Of a DNA stretch of 8,522 bases, positions 1-6,102 are shown piece after piece. This DNA is from an uncultured Variovorax sp. (GTDB taxonomy: Bacteria > Pseudomonadota > Gammaproteobacteria > Burkholderiales > Burkholderiaceae), in assembly GCA_946478645.1 (NCBI GenBank), contig CAMLCW010000224.1, forward strand, positions 1 through 8,522, written 5' to 3'. The notes beneath the pieces were generated by a model. The model saw only the letters and a list, made by a program, of their open reading frames with translations. It was not told the origin of the DNA and did no database searches. The first letter of the stretch is position 1. Every line of letters begins with the position of its first letter. The translations under genes were made by a program, and so were the position numbers.

Positions 1-838
1 GTCCCTTGCGCGCACTCGTGACGAACAGCGTCTTCAGGTCATCGCCGCCGAAGCGGGGCATCGTCGGGCACTGCACCGGCACCGGCAGCGCGGCCACGCA
101 CTCGCCCGACGGCGCGAAGCGCAGCAGCTGCGCGCCCTCGAACATCGCGACCCAGTAGTGGCCCGCGGCATCGACCGTGGCGCCGTCGGGCCGGCCGTCG
201 TAGCGCGGCATCGCCGCCCCCGGCGTCCAGCCCGCGGGCTTGGGCTCGAACTGGCGAAACACGCGCGGTTGCGACAGCCCGTTGGCCTCGGCATTCCAGT
301 CCCACGCGCGCACGCGGTGCGCGGCCGTGTCGGCCCAGTAGAGCGTGCGCGCATCGGGCGAGAAGGCCAGGCCGTTGGCCGTGGTCACCTCGTTCGCCAT
401 GCGCGACAGCAGCGGCGCCGCGGGCACGCCGGGCCGCGCATCGAGGCAGTAGAGCGCCGCGTTGGCGCGGTCCTTGGCCTCGTTGAGCGAGCCGGCCCAG
501 AAGCGGCCAAAGGCGTCGCACTTGCCGTCGTTGAAGCGCATGGTGCGCGCGTCGTGGTCGACGTGCGCCAGCGGCACCAGGTCGCCGCCCCATTCGCGCG
601 CACGGTAGATGCCGTCGCGCAGCGCGATCACGAGCCCGCCGCGGCGCGCCGGGGCCATGCAGCCGGGCTCGGTCGGCAGCGCCCAGCGCTCCACCCGGGC
701 GGCCGGCGTGCCGATCTCGCCGCGCGTGCGCAGCACGGCGCGGCCCGGGATGTCGAGCCAGTAGAGCGCGGCTTCGAGCGGATGCCAGAACGGTGATTCG
801 CCGAGGGCGCAGAGGCTGTCTTCGAGGGGGATCCACAT
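1..838 (-). CDS. SMP-30/gluconolactonase/LRE-family sugar-lactone hydrolase, C-terminus cut off by the window edge
   Basis: This is the first 279 residues of a six-bladed beta-propeller hydrolase of the SMP-30/regucalcin family. Members open sugar lactones (glucono-, xylono- or arabino-lactone type) in the cytoplasm using one divalent metal. Visible hallmarks are LGESPFW (12-18, metal ligand Glu14), RFNDGKCDAFGRFWAGSL (101-118, substrate-side Arg101 and Asn103), TANGLAFSPD (153-162, metal ligand Asn155), PDGATVDAAGHYWVAMF (217-233, metal ligand Asp218), and a CPTM...GGDDLKTLFVTSAR segment (257-276) typical of the last blade. All metal ligands known for the family are in place, so it should be active. 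Family members are usually close to 290-300 residues, so probably only 10-25 residues are missing. ATG at 838 is the natural start because it places LGESPFW at the usual distance from the N-terminus. I see no good Shine-Dalgarno upstream. A terminator isolates it from amtB, so it is probably expressed separately. The exact lactone cannot be read from the sequence. Confidence 0.93.
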   Translation of the reverse strand, partial: MWIPLEDSLCALGESPFWHPLEAALYWLDIPGRAVLRTRGEIGTPAARVERWALPTEPGCMAPARRGGLVIALRDGIYRAREWGGDLVPLAHVDHDARTMRFNDGKCDAFGRFWAGSLNEAKDRANAALYCLDARPGVPAAPLLSRMANEVTTANGLAFSPDARTLYWADTAAHRVRAWDWNAEANGLSQPRVFRQFEPKPAGWTPGAAMPRYDGRPDGATVDAAGHYWVAMFEGAQLLRFAPSGECVAALPVPVQCPTMPRFGGDDLKTLFVTSARKG

Positions 839-872
839 GGTCGGACGATTGTGCACCCGGCCCGTGCAGGCC

Positions 873-909
873 CAAAAAAAGCCCGCTCGCGCCGAAGCGC
901 TCGCGGGCT
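873..909 (-). terminator. Intrinsic terminator of the porin-glnK-amtB unit
   Basis: Read on the minus strand, a 7-bp outer stem (880-886 with 903-909, AGCCCGC/GCGGGCT on the minus strand) encloses a 2x2 mismatch. Inside it is a 4-bp GCGC/GCGC stem (889-892 with 897-900) capped by a TTCG tetraloop closed by a C-G pair, the extra-stable UUCG loop. Seven Ts follow directly (874-880 as As on the plus strand). The hairpin sits about 70 bases past the amtB stop and before the SMP-30 start. There is no T-run on the plus-strand side, so it works only for leftward transcription. The 141-base gap 839-979 otherwise holds a CA-rich amtB 3' leader to this hairpin (942-968) and no credible gene. Confidence 0.9.
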
Positions 910-979
910 GAACATCCAAAGGAGACCTTGCTGAAACTGATCGTTGGCGTTGTTCTTCTTGTTGTTGTACGGACTGGGC

Positions 980-2380
980 TTACCGGTTGTAGGCCGTCTC
1001 GCCGTGGGACGAGATGTCCAGACCTTCGCGCTCTTCCTCTTCCGAGACGCGCAACCCGATCGTGAGATCGGCGATCTTGTAGGCGATGAAGGCCACCACG
1101 CCCGACCAGACGATGGTGAACAGCACGCTCTTCACCTGGATCCAGACCTGTGCGCCCATCGAGAAGGTGTCGGGCGTCAAGCCGCCGGTACCGCCGAGGC
1201 CCTGGGCCGCGAACACGCCGGTCAGGATGGCGCCCAGGATGCCGCACACGCCGTGCACGCCGAACACGTCGAACGCATCGTCGGCGCCGAGCATGCGCTT
1301 GAGCCCGCCCACGCCCCAGAGGCCGATGAGGCCGGCCAGCAGGCCCATCACGATCGAACCCATCGGGCCGACGAAGCCCGCGGCCGGCGTGACGGCGACC
1401 AGGCCGGCGACGGCGCCCGAGGCGGCGCCCAGCATCGAGGCCTTGCCCTTGTGCAGGCTCTCGCCCAGGATCCACGACAGTGCCGCGGCGGCGGTGGCGA
1501 GCACTGTGTTCACGAAGGCCAGGCCGGCCACCGCATTGGCCGCACCGGCCGAGCCGGCGTTGAAGCCGAACCAGCCGACCCACAGCAGCGAGGCGCCGAC
1601 CATGGTGAGCGTGAGCGAGTGCGGCGTGAAGGCTTCCTTGCCGTAGCCCACGCGCTTGCCGACCAGGTAGGCACCCACGAGGCCGGCCACACCGGCGTTG
1701 ATGTGCACCACGGTGCCGCCCGCGAAGTCGAGCGCGCCATCCTTGGCGAGCAGGCCGCCGCCCCAGACGATGTGGGCCATCGGCACGTAGGCGAAGGTGA
1801 ACCACAGCACCGAGAACAGCAGCACGGCCGAGAACTTGGCGCGTTCCGCGAAGGCGCCGACGATCAGCGCCACGGTGATGGCCGCGAAGGTGCCCTGGAA
1901 CGCGACGAACACGTATTCGGGGATCGTGGTGAGCGCACCGAAGGTTTCCTGCGTGATGCCCTTCATGAAGATCTTGTCGAAGGTGCCGACGAAGCTCCCT
2001 TCGCCCGTGAAGGCCAGGCTGTAGCCGTAGATGGCCCACAGGATGCTGATCAGCGAGAAGATCACGAAGACCTGCATCAGCACCGACAGCATGTTCTTCG
2101 AACGCCCGAGGCCGCCGTAGAAGAGCGCGAGGCCGGGGATGGTCATGAGGATGACGAGCAGCGTGGAGGTGAGCATCCACGCGGTGTCGCCCGAGTCGAT
2201 CTTGGGCGCTGCGGCTGCGGCAGGTGCTGCGTCCGCAGCGGGTGCTGCAGCCGGAGCAGCCGCGGCCGGAGCCGCAGCGGCGGGCGCCTCGGCCGGTGCC
2301 GCGGGCGCCTGGGCGAAGCTCGCCGTGCCTGCAGCGAGCAGGCTCAGGCCGAGCGCGAGGGAAACAAGCAGTTTTTTCAT
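980..2380 (-). CDS. amtB: Ammonium channel/transporter AmtB with cleavable signal peptide and Ala/Pro-rich periplasmic N-terminal extension
   Basis: A 466-residue inner-membrane Amt/Rh channel that passes ammonium into the cytoplasm as a trimer and is plugged by deuridylylated GlnK when nitrogen is plentiful. Residues 1-23 form a signal peptide (MKKLLVSLALGLSLLAAG..., likely cut after SFA). Residues 24-59 are almost pure Ala/Pro, and the channel starts near Ile61. Conserved elements seen: IPGLALFYGG (81-90), FVAFQGTF (158-165, gate Phe161), AHIVWGG (202-208, Trp206), LDFAGGTVVHINAG (217-230, Asp218 and pore His226), GWFGFNAGSAG (269-279), DVFGVHGVCG (371-380, pore His376), and a C-terminal EEEREGLDISSHGETAYNR tail, the GlnK-contacting tail of the family. 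The twin histidines are intact. ATG at 2380 is chosen over an in-frame ATG at 2428 because it begins directly at the signal peptide and avoids overlapping glnK. It has only a weak GGAA Shine-Dalgarno 10 bases upstream and follows glnK by 22 bases, so translation may be coupled to glnK. Confidence 0.97.
   Translation of the reverse strand: MKKLLVSLALGLSLLAAGTASFAQAPAAPAEAPAAAAPAAAAPAAAPAADAAPAAAAAPKIDSGDTAWMLTSTLLVILMTIPGLALFYGGLGRSKNMLSVLMQVFVIFSLISILWAIYGYSLAFTGEGSFVGTFDKIFMKGITQETFGALTTIPEYVFVAFQGTFAAITVALIVGAFAERAKFSAVLLFSVLWFTFAYVPMAHIVWGGGLLAKDGALDFAGGTVVHINAGVAGLVGAYLVGKRVGYGKEAFTPHSLTLTMVGASLLWVGWFGFNAGSAGAANAVAGLAFVNTVLATAAAALSWILGESLHKGKASMLGAASGAVAGLVAVTPAAGFVGPMGSIVMGLLAGLIGLWGVGGLKRMLGADDAFDVFGVHGVCGILGAILTGVFAAQGLGGTGGLTPDTFSMGAQVWIQVKSVLFTIVWSGVVAFIAYKIADLTIGLRVSEEEEREGLDISSHGETAYNR
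2204..2311 (-). repeat. Low-complexity Ala/Pro-coding tract in amtB
   Basis: Codons for residues 24-59 of AmtB are nearly all GCN and CCN, giving an imperfect APAA-like repeat in the protein and GC-rich, slippage-prone repetition in the DNA. It follows the signal-peptide cleavage site, so it would form a flexible periplasmic arm before the first mature membrane helix. E. coli AmtB has only a few residues there. Confidence 0.75.
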
Positions 2381-2402
2381 GGTTGTTTTGTTCCGGGCTG
2401 GA

Positions 2403-2753
<351 letters not shown>

Positions 2754-2771
2754 CTACTGGATGGAATGAAT

Positions 2772-2794
2772 GGCGCGGCGGCGCGGGCCGCGCC
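2772..2794. other. GC hairpin between porin and glnK
   Basis: The 71-base gap contains GGCGCGG (2772-2778) and CCGCGCC (2788-2794), able to form a 7-bp stem with a 9-base loop. A tighter register pairs 2780-2785 with 2789-2794. A T-rich run follows on the plus strand (2795-2813), so by shape it is a plus-strand terminator. No plus-strand gene precedes it, and on the transcribed minus strand the hairpin has no U tail. It may instead stabilise the porin mRNA 3' end or lower readthrough into glnK-amtB. Confidence 0.45.
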
Positions 2795-2812
2795 TCGTTT
2801 CTTTTTTTCTTC

Positions 2813-3637
2813 TTACAGCGTCTTGCTGAGCGTAACGATGAAGCGTGCCTTGTTGGGCGAGTAGTACTGCTCGCCGAAGGTGCCGAAGCCGAAGTCGTAG
2901 CCCGGGTTGCTCAGCGCGAGGTATGAGCTCTTCTTGTTGGCGCCCTGCACCGAGCCGGCCAGCGCCAGGCCGTTGCCGAAGTCGTACGACACGCCGACGT
3001 TGTAGTCGACGTAGCTCTTGTAGCCCAGGCTGCGGATGTCGCTGGCCATGTGGGTGTAGCCGACGGCCGCCTTCAGCGTGAGCTTGGGCGCGACTTCCTT
3101 GCTGTAGGCGAGGTTCACGTAGCCGGTGTTGCGGCCTTTCAGGCCGGAGCCCGACTTGTAGCCCGCGTAGCCGAAGTAGTCCTTCGACACGGTGTGCGAG
3201 TACTTGAGCGTGAACGAACCGATGGCCTCGTCGGCAAAGGTGGCGCCGGCGTAGAGCTCGGTGGTGTTGCCGACCGAGTTGCCGGGGTAGATGTACGTCA
3301 GCACGCCGACGTCCATGTCGACCGGGCCGGCCTTGAACTTGTAGCCGCCGTAGAGGTCGCTCTCGATGCTGTTGCCCGAAAGCCAGTTGACGCTGGAGTT
3401 CCAGTTGCCGACATAGAAGCCGCTCTCGCCGAACGCGTAGTCGAAGCCGCCCTGGATCGCGGGCTTGAACGACTTGGTCTTCGCGTAGTCGTTGTTCCCG
3501 ATCATGTCCTGGTCCTGGCCGCGGAACTTGTAGTTGCTCGTCAGCGCCACGTTCCCCGAGAGCTGTGCGCTCGCCATCATCGGCAGGACGGCAACAGCGG
3601 CAACGGCCGCTGCCTGAACGAATTTACGGTGCATCAT
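2813..3637 (-). CDS. TorF-family putative porin (Gcw_chp/TIGR02001-type outer-membrane beta-barrel)
   Basis: A 274-residue outer-membrane protein. Residues 1-24 are a signal peptide (MMHRKFVQAAAVAAVAVLPMMASA, cleavage before Gln25). The mature part is rich in Gly, Tyr, Phe and Ser, with alternating amphipathic strands. It opens with LSGNVALTSNYKFRGQDQ, the N-terminal signature of this family (SNYxxRGxSQ-like), and contains GGFDYAF, FYVGNWNSSV, DLYGGYKF, AGATF, GYVNLAYSKEV and a final ARFIVTLSKTL strand. There is no catalytic motif. The family is annotated as a putative porin without a well-defined solute. As first gene before glnK-amtB, a role in letting ammonium or small nitrogen compounds through the outer membrane under nitrogen limitation is a reasonable inference. 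Two adjacent ATGs (3637 and 3634) follow GAGGAG (3643-3648), and either could be used. An upstream in-frame ATG at 3691 is disfavoured because it adds a non-signal leader and lies upstream of the predicted transcription start. Confidence 0.9.
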   Translation of the reverse strand: MMHRKFVQAAAVAAVAVLPMMASAQLSGNVALTSNYKFRGQDQDMIGNNDYAKTKSFKPAIQGGFDYAFGESGFYVGNWNSSVNWLSGNSIESDLYGGYKFKAGPVDMDVGVLTYIYPGNSVGNTTELYAGATFADEAIGSFTLKYSHTVSKDYFGYAGYKSGSGLKGRNTGYVNLAYSKEVAPKLTLKAAVGYTHMASDIRSLGYKSYVDYNVGVSYDFGNGLALAGSVQGANKKSSYLALSNPGYDFGFGTFGEQYYSPNKARFIVTLSKTL

Positions 3638-3693
3638 CGAGACTCCTCGGGTTTGTGGTGGGTGGTGGTCATGGGTAGCGGACACCATCACTT

Positions 3694-3709
3694 AGCAGGG
3701 AGCGTGCCA
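3694..3709 (-). promoter_or_regulatory. Sigma-54 (RpoN) -24/-12 promoter for porin-glnK-amtB
   Basis: The minus strand reads TGGCACG-CTCC-CTGCT against the RpoN consensus TGGCACG-N4-TTGCA/T. The GG and GC dinucleotides are exactly 11 bases apart, and the only core mismatch is C for the first T of TTGC. The expected transcription start is near 3683, giving a leader of about 46 bases to the porin ATG. A promoter of this class needs an activator such as NtrC, which matches the nitrogen genes downstream. Confidence 0.85.
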
Positions 3710-3788
3710 AAGTGCTCGTTTCGTGCGCGGCGGCGGCGCCCGTCCCCTGCTCCCGGTCCGCGCGAAGTAACAGCCTGTTCGACAACGA

Positions 3789-3851
3789 GGTGCAGCACGA
3801 GGCACCACGGTGCGCAAGCCCGGCCCAGACCGGGTGCACCACATTGGGGAG
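3789..3851 (-). promoter_or_regulatory. Cluster of NtrC-like GGTGC/GCACC half-sites (candidate enhancer)
   Basis: Within 52 bases there are five GGTGC or GCACC pentamers (3789-3793, 3802-3806, 3809-3813, 3833-3837, 3836-3840). These include a perfect dyad GCACC-AC-GGTGC (3802-3813) and the self-complementary GGTGCACC (3833-3840). The segment TGCACC-ACATT-GGGGAG (3835-3851) has one perfect NtrC half-site, the right 5-base spacing, and a degenerate second half. The cluster lies roughly 105-170 bases upstream of the predicted RpoN start, the usual enhancer distance. The dyad spacings do not match the 17-bp NtrC consensus exactly, so the assignment is tentative. Confidence 0.4.
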
Positions 3852-3860
3852 AGGGAGAGG
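3846..3860 (+). promoter_or_regulatory. comM: Purine-rich Shine-Dalgarno region fixing the comM start
   Basis: An unbroken purine run of GGGGAGAGGGAGAGG directly precedes the ATG at 3862, with GGAG-type cores 4 to 8 bases away. It supports that start over an in-frame ATG at 3712 that would add 50 low-quality residues. Confidence 0.75.
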
Positions 3861-3861
3861 A

Positions 3862-5406
3862 ATGAGCCTGTCTTTGGTGCAAAGCCGCGCTTTGCTAGGG
3901 CTGGAAGCGGCCAGTGTCACGGTCGAGGTGCACCTGGCCAACGGCCTGCCGAGCTTCACGCTCGTGGGACTGGCCGACACCGAGGTCAAGGAAGCACGCG
4001 AACGCGTGCGCTCGGCGATCCAGAACGCCGGGCTGGAATTTCCCAACAACAAGCGCATCACCGTCAACCTCGCACCCGCCGACCTGCCCAAGGACTCGGG
4101 CCGCTTCGACCTGCCGATCGCGCTGGGCATTCTCGCGGCCAGCGGGCAGATCCAGTCGGCGCAGCTCGCGGGGCATGAGTTCGCGGGCGAGCTGTCGCTG
4201 TCGGGTGAGCTTCGGCCGGTGCGCGGCGCGCTGGCCATGGCGCTGGCGCTGCACACGCGCGGCATCGCCACGCGGCTGGTGCTGCCCGCCGGCAGCGCGC
4301 AGGAGGCGGCACTGGTGCCGGGCGGCGAGGTCTACGGCGCGCGGCACCTGCTCGACGTGGTGCAGCGCTTCATGGCCCCCGACCCTTCCGGCCAGGGCAG
4401 CCCCGGCAGCAGTGACGGCTGGGTCCGCGTGCAGGCCGCCGACGCAGCGCCCGCGCTGCGCTATGCCGACCTGTCGGACGTGAAGGGGCACGCTGGCGCC
4501 CGGCGCGCGCTCGAGATCGCCGCCGCGGGCGGGCACAGCCTGCTGATGGTCGGCGAGCCGGGTTCGGGCAAATCGATGCTGGCGCAGCGCTTTGCCGGCC
4601 TGCTGCCGCCGATGCGCGTCGAGGAAGCCCTGGAGAGCGCCGCCATCGCGAGCCTGGGCGGCAGCTTCTCGGCCGACCGCTGGATGAACCGGCCCACCGC
4701 CGCGCCGCACCACACCTCGAGCGCCGTCGCCTTGGTCGGCGGCGGCTCGCCGCCGCGGCCCGGCGAGATCTCGCAGGCGCACCACGGCGTGTTGTTCCTC
4801 GACGAGTTTCCCGAGTTCGCGCGCGCCGCGCTCGAGGCGCTGCGCGAGCCGCTCGAGACCGGCACCATCACCATCGTGCGGGCCGCGCGGCGCGCCGAGT
4901 TTCCCGCGCGCTTCCAGCTGGTGGCGGCGATGAACCCCTGCCCCTGCGGTTACCTCGGCTCCATGCGCAAGGCCTGCCGCTGCACGCCCGACCAGATCGC
5001 GCGCTACCAGTCCAAGCTCAGCGGTCCGCTGCTCGACCGCATCGACCTGCACATCGAGGTGCCCGCGATCCCGGCCGACCAGCTGCTCGACGCGCCCGCG
5101 GGCGAACCGACCGCCGCCATCCGCGAACGCGTGGTCGCCGCCCGCGAACGGGCGCTGAAGCGCCAGGGCGTGGCGAACCATGCGCTCGCGGCCGGCGAGA
5201 TCGATCGGCATGCCGCGCTCGACGAGGCCGCGCGCCGCTTTGCCGTCAACGCCGCCGCCAAGCTCGGCTGGTCGGCGCGCAGCACGCACCGCGCGCTCAA
5301 GGTGGCACGAACCGTCGCCGACCTGGCCGGCGCCGACACGGTGCAGGCGACGCATGTGGCGGAGGCGGTGCAGTACCGGCGGGCGCTCGTCGGCCGCGCA
5401 GGCTGA
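3862..5406 (+). CDS. comM: YifB/ComM-family Mg-chelatase-like AAA+ ATPase
   Basis: A complete 514-residue cytoplasmic ATPase, close to the roughly 506 residues of E. coli YifB. ComM of this family is a hexameric helicase that extends branch migration when incoming single-stranded DNA recombines during natural transformation. Residues 1-170 form the N-terminal ChlI/Lon-protease-like fold (MSLSLVQSRALLGLEA, GLPSFTLVGLAD, RITVNLAPADLPKDSGRFDL, GELSLSGELRPVRG). The AAA+ core follows with Walker A GEPGSGKS (231-238), Walker B VLFLDEF (310-316), and the family's cysteine-bearing NPCPCGYLG...CRCTP insert (Cys360, 362, 372 and 374), then SGPLLDRIDLHIEV (387-400). The C-terminal lid has SARSTHRALKVARTVADL (471-488) and EAVQYR. 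All catalytic elements are intact. It is transcribed divergently from the porin operon, sharing a 224-base intergenic region. No obvious sigma-70 box or downstream terminator was seen. Confidence 0.95.
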   Translation: MSLSLVQSRALLGLEAASVTVEVHLANGLPSFTLVGLADTEVKEARERVRSAIQNAGLEFPNNKRITVNLAPADLPKDSGRFDLPIALGILAASGQIQSAQLAGHEFAGELSLSGELRPVRGALAMALALHTRGIATRLVLPAGSAQEAALVPGGEVYGARHLLDVVQRFMAPDPSGQGSPGSSDGWVRVQAADAAPALRYADLSDVKGHAGARRALEIAAAGGHSLLMVGEPGSGKSMLAQRFAGLLPPMRVEEALESAAIASLGGSFSADRWMNRPTAAPHHTSSAVALVGGGSPPRPGEISQAHHGVLFLDEFPEFARAALEALREPLETGTITIVRAARRAEFPARFQLVAAMNPCPCGYLGSMRKACRCTPDQIARYQSKLSGPLLDRIDLHIEVPAIPADQLLDAPAGEPTAAIRERVVAARERALKRQGVANHALAAGEIDRHAALDEAARRFAVNAAAKLGWSARSTHRALKVARTVADLAGADTVQATHVAEAVQYRRALVGRAG

Positions 5407-5440
5407 GGGCCCTCGCGTCGTTACCGGAACCCTATCTGTT

Positions 5441-5446
5441 TACAAT
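5441..5446 (+). promoter_or_regulatory. Possible sigma-70 -10 element upstream of the DUF218 gene
   Basis: The 73-base gap after comM contains an AT-rich island (5433-5452) that stands out from its surroundings and includes TACAAT, one change from TATAAT. No convincing -35 lies 16-18 bases upstream (TCGTTA at 5418-5423 is the best). The site is 34 bases from the GTG start, consistent with a promoter for the DUF218–Mur/NRPS pair, but it is weak evidence. Confidence 0.35.
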
Positions 5447-5479
5447 TAATTTCCGCGTCCAGAAACAGGCTCTACGACC

Positions 5480-6100
5480 GTGCTGCTTGACCGTTTGCGC
5501 GCGCGTTTCGCGCGTACCGTGCCTCACGCCACGGACCCCGATTCGCCGGCGTCGCGCGCCGCGATCACACAGTTCCTCTTCGTCGAGGATCCGCCCCAAC
5601 CGGTCGATCTCTGCTTCGTCCTCGGCTGCCCGACGCCGACGAACATGGACCCGGCGATCGCGCTCCACGCGCGCGGCTTCGCGCCCCTCGTCATGGTCTC
5701 GGGCCATGGTCCGACGCCGCAGACCACACCCGAGGCGATCCATTTCCGCGACTACGCCGTGACCCGCGGCGTTCCCGAGACGGCGATCCTGCTCGAGACC
5801 GAGTCGACCAACACGCGCGAGAACTTCGCATTCTCCGCACCCTTGATCGAGGCGCGGATCGGCTGGTCGCGCATCCGCCGCGTCGCGGTGGTCACCAAGC
5901 CCTACCACGCGCGCCGGGCGCTCATGACCGCGCGCCGGCATTGGCCCGCCCATGTGCAGTTGGTGATGCAGCCTTCGCGGCATCCCGACGACCCGCCCGC
6001 CGCGACTTGGTGGCAGACCGAGAGCGGGCGTTCCTTCGTGCTGCGCGAACTCGTCGCGATCGGCACCTACGCCCAGCGCGGCGACATCGGGGATTTCTGA
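5480..6100 (+). CDS. DUF218/YdcF-ElyC-SanA-like protein
   Basis: A 206-residue protein of the DUF218 family. Members include YdcF (reported to bind S-adenosylmethionine) and the envelope proteins SanA and ElyC, linked to cell-wall integrity and lipid-carrier metabolism. Family hallmarks are FVLGCPTPTN (46-55), LVMVSGHG (70-77), the acidic and Asn/Thr-rich ESTNTRENFAFS (108-119), and VVTKPYHARRALMTAR (137-152), the most conserved stretch. I see no signal peptide or membrane helix, unlike SanA and ElyC, so this form is probably cytoplasmic like YdcF. The start is GTG at 5480, with only a weak AGG about 10 bases upstream. No better in-frame start precedes the domain. Its TGA shares its A with the ATG of the Mur-ligase/NRPS fusion, so the two are translationally coupled and probably functionally linked. 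The biochemical role of this family member is unknown, and no substrate should be assigned. Confidence 0.85.
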   Translation: MLLDRLRARFARTVPHATDPDSPASRAAITQFLFVEDPPQPVDLCFVLGCPTPTNMDPAIALHARGFAPLVMVSGHGPTPQTTPEAIHFRDYAVTRGVPETAILLETESTNTRENFAFSAPLIEARIGWSRIRRVAVVTKPYHARRALMTARRHWPAHVQLVMQPSRHPDDPPAATWWQTESGRSFVLRELVAIGTYAQRGDIGDF

Positions 6101-6102
6101 TG
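6089..6102 (+). promoter_or_regulatory. Shine-Dalgarno and stop-start overlap for the Mur/NRPS fusion
   Basis: GGGGA (6089-6093), inside the last codons of the DUF218 gene, sits six bases before ATG 6100. TGATG gives a one-base overlap of stop and start. This fixes the start of the fusion and implies coupled translation. The ATG also places the glycine-rich GIGGAGM at the normal distance from the N-terminus for MurC proteins. Confidence 0.7.

Noticed and set aside
928..1065. Small plus-strand frame with AAGGAG, a hydrophobic LIVGVVLLVVV stretch and an LTGC lipobox-like motif, like a tiny lipoprotein
   Set aside because: The only start near the Shine-Dalgarno is TTG or CTG at poor spacing. 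The hydrophobic run is the complement of the CA-rich amtB 3' region, and the rest is antisense to the conserved amtB C-terminus. Probably chance.
39..2180. Very long open frame on the minus strand (713 codons) spanning the SMP-30 gene and most of amtB
   Set aside because: It is an alternate frame of the true SMP-30 and amtB genes. Its protein is Arg/His/Gly-rich without domains, typical of high-GC shadow frames.
3712..3861. Upstream extension of comM from ATG 3712 (50 extra residues)
   Set aside because: The extra residues are low-complexity and overlap the RpoN control region. ATG 3862 has a strong Shine-Dalgarno and gives the normal family N-terminus.
3895..5355. Long minus-strand open frame opposite comM
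   Set aside because: Shadow of comM. It has Arg/Gly/Val-rich composition and no recognisable domain or ribosome site.
5405..5414. GAGGGCCCTC palindrome at the comM stop as a terminator
   Set aside because: A 10-base palindrome with no loop room and no T-run. It is not a plausible intrinsic terminator.
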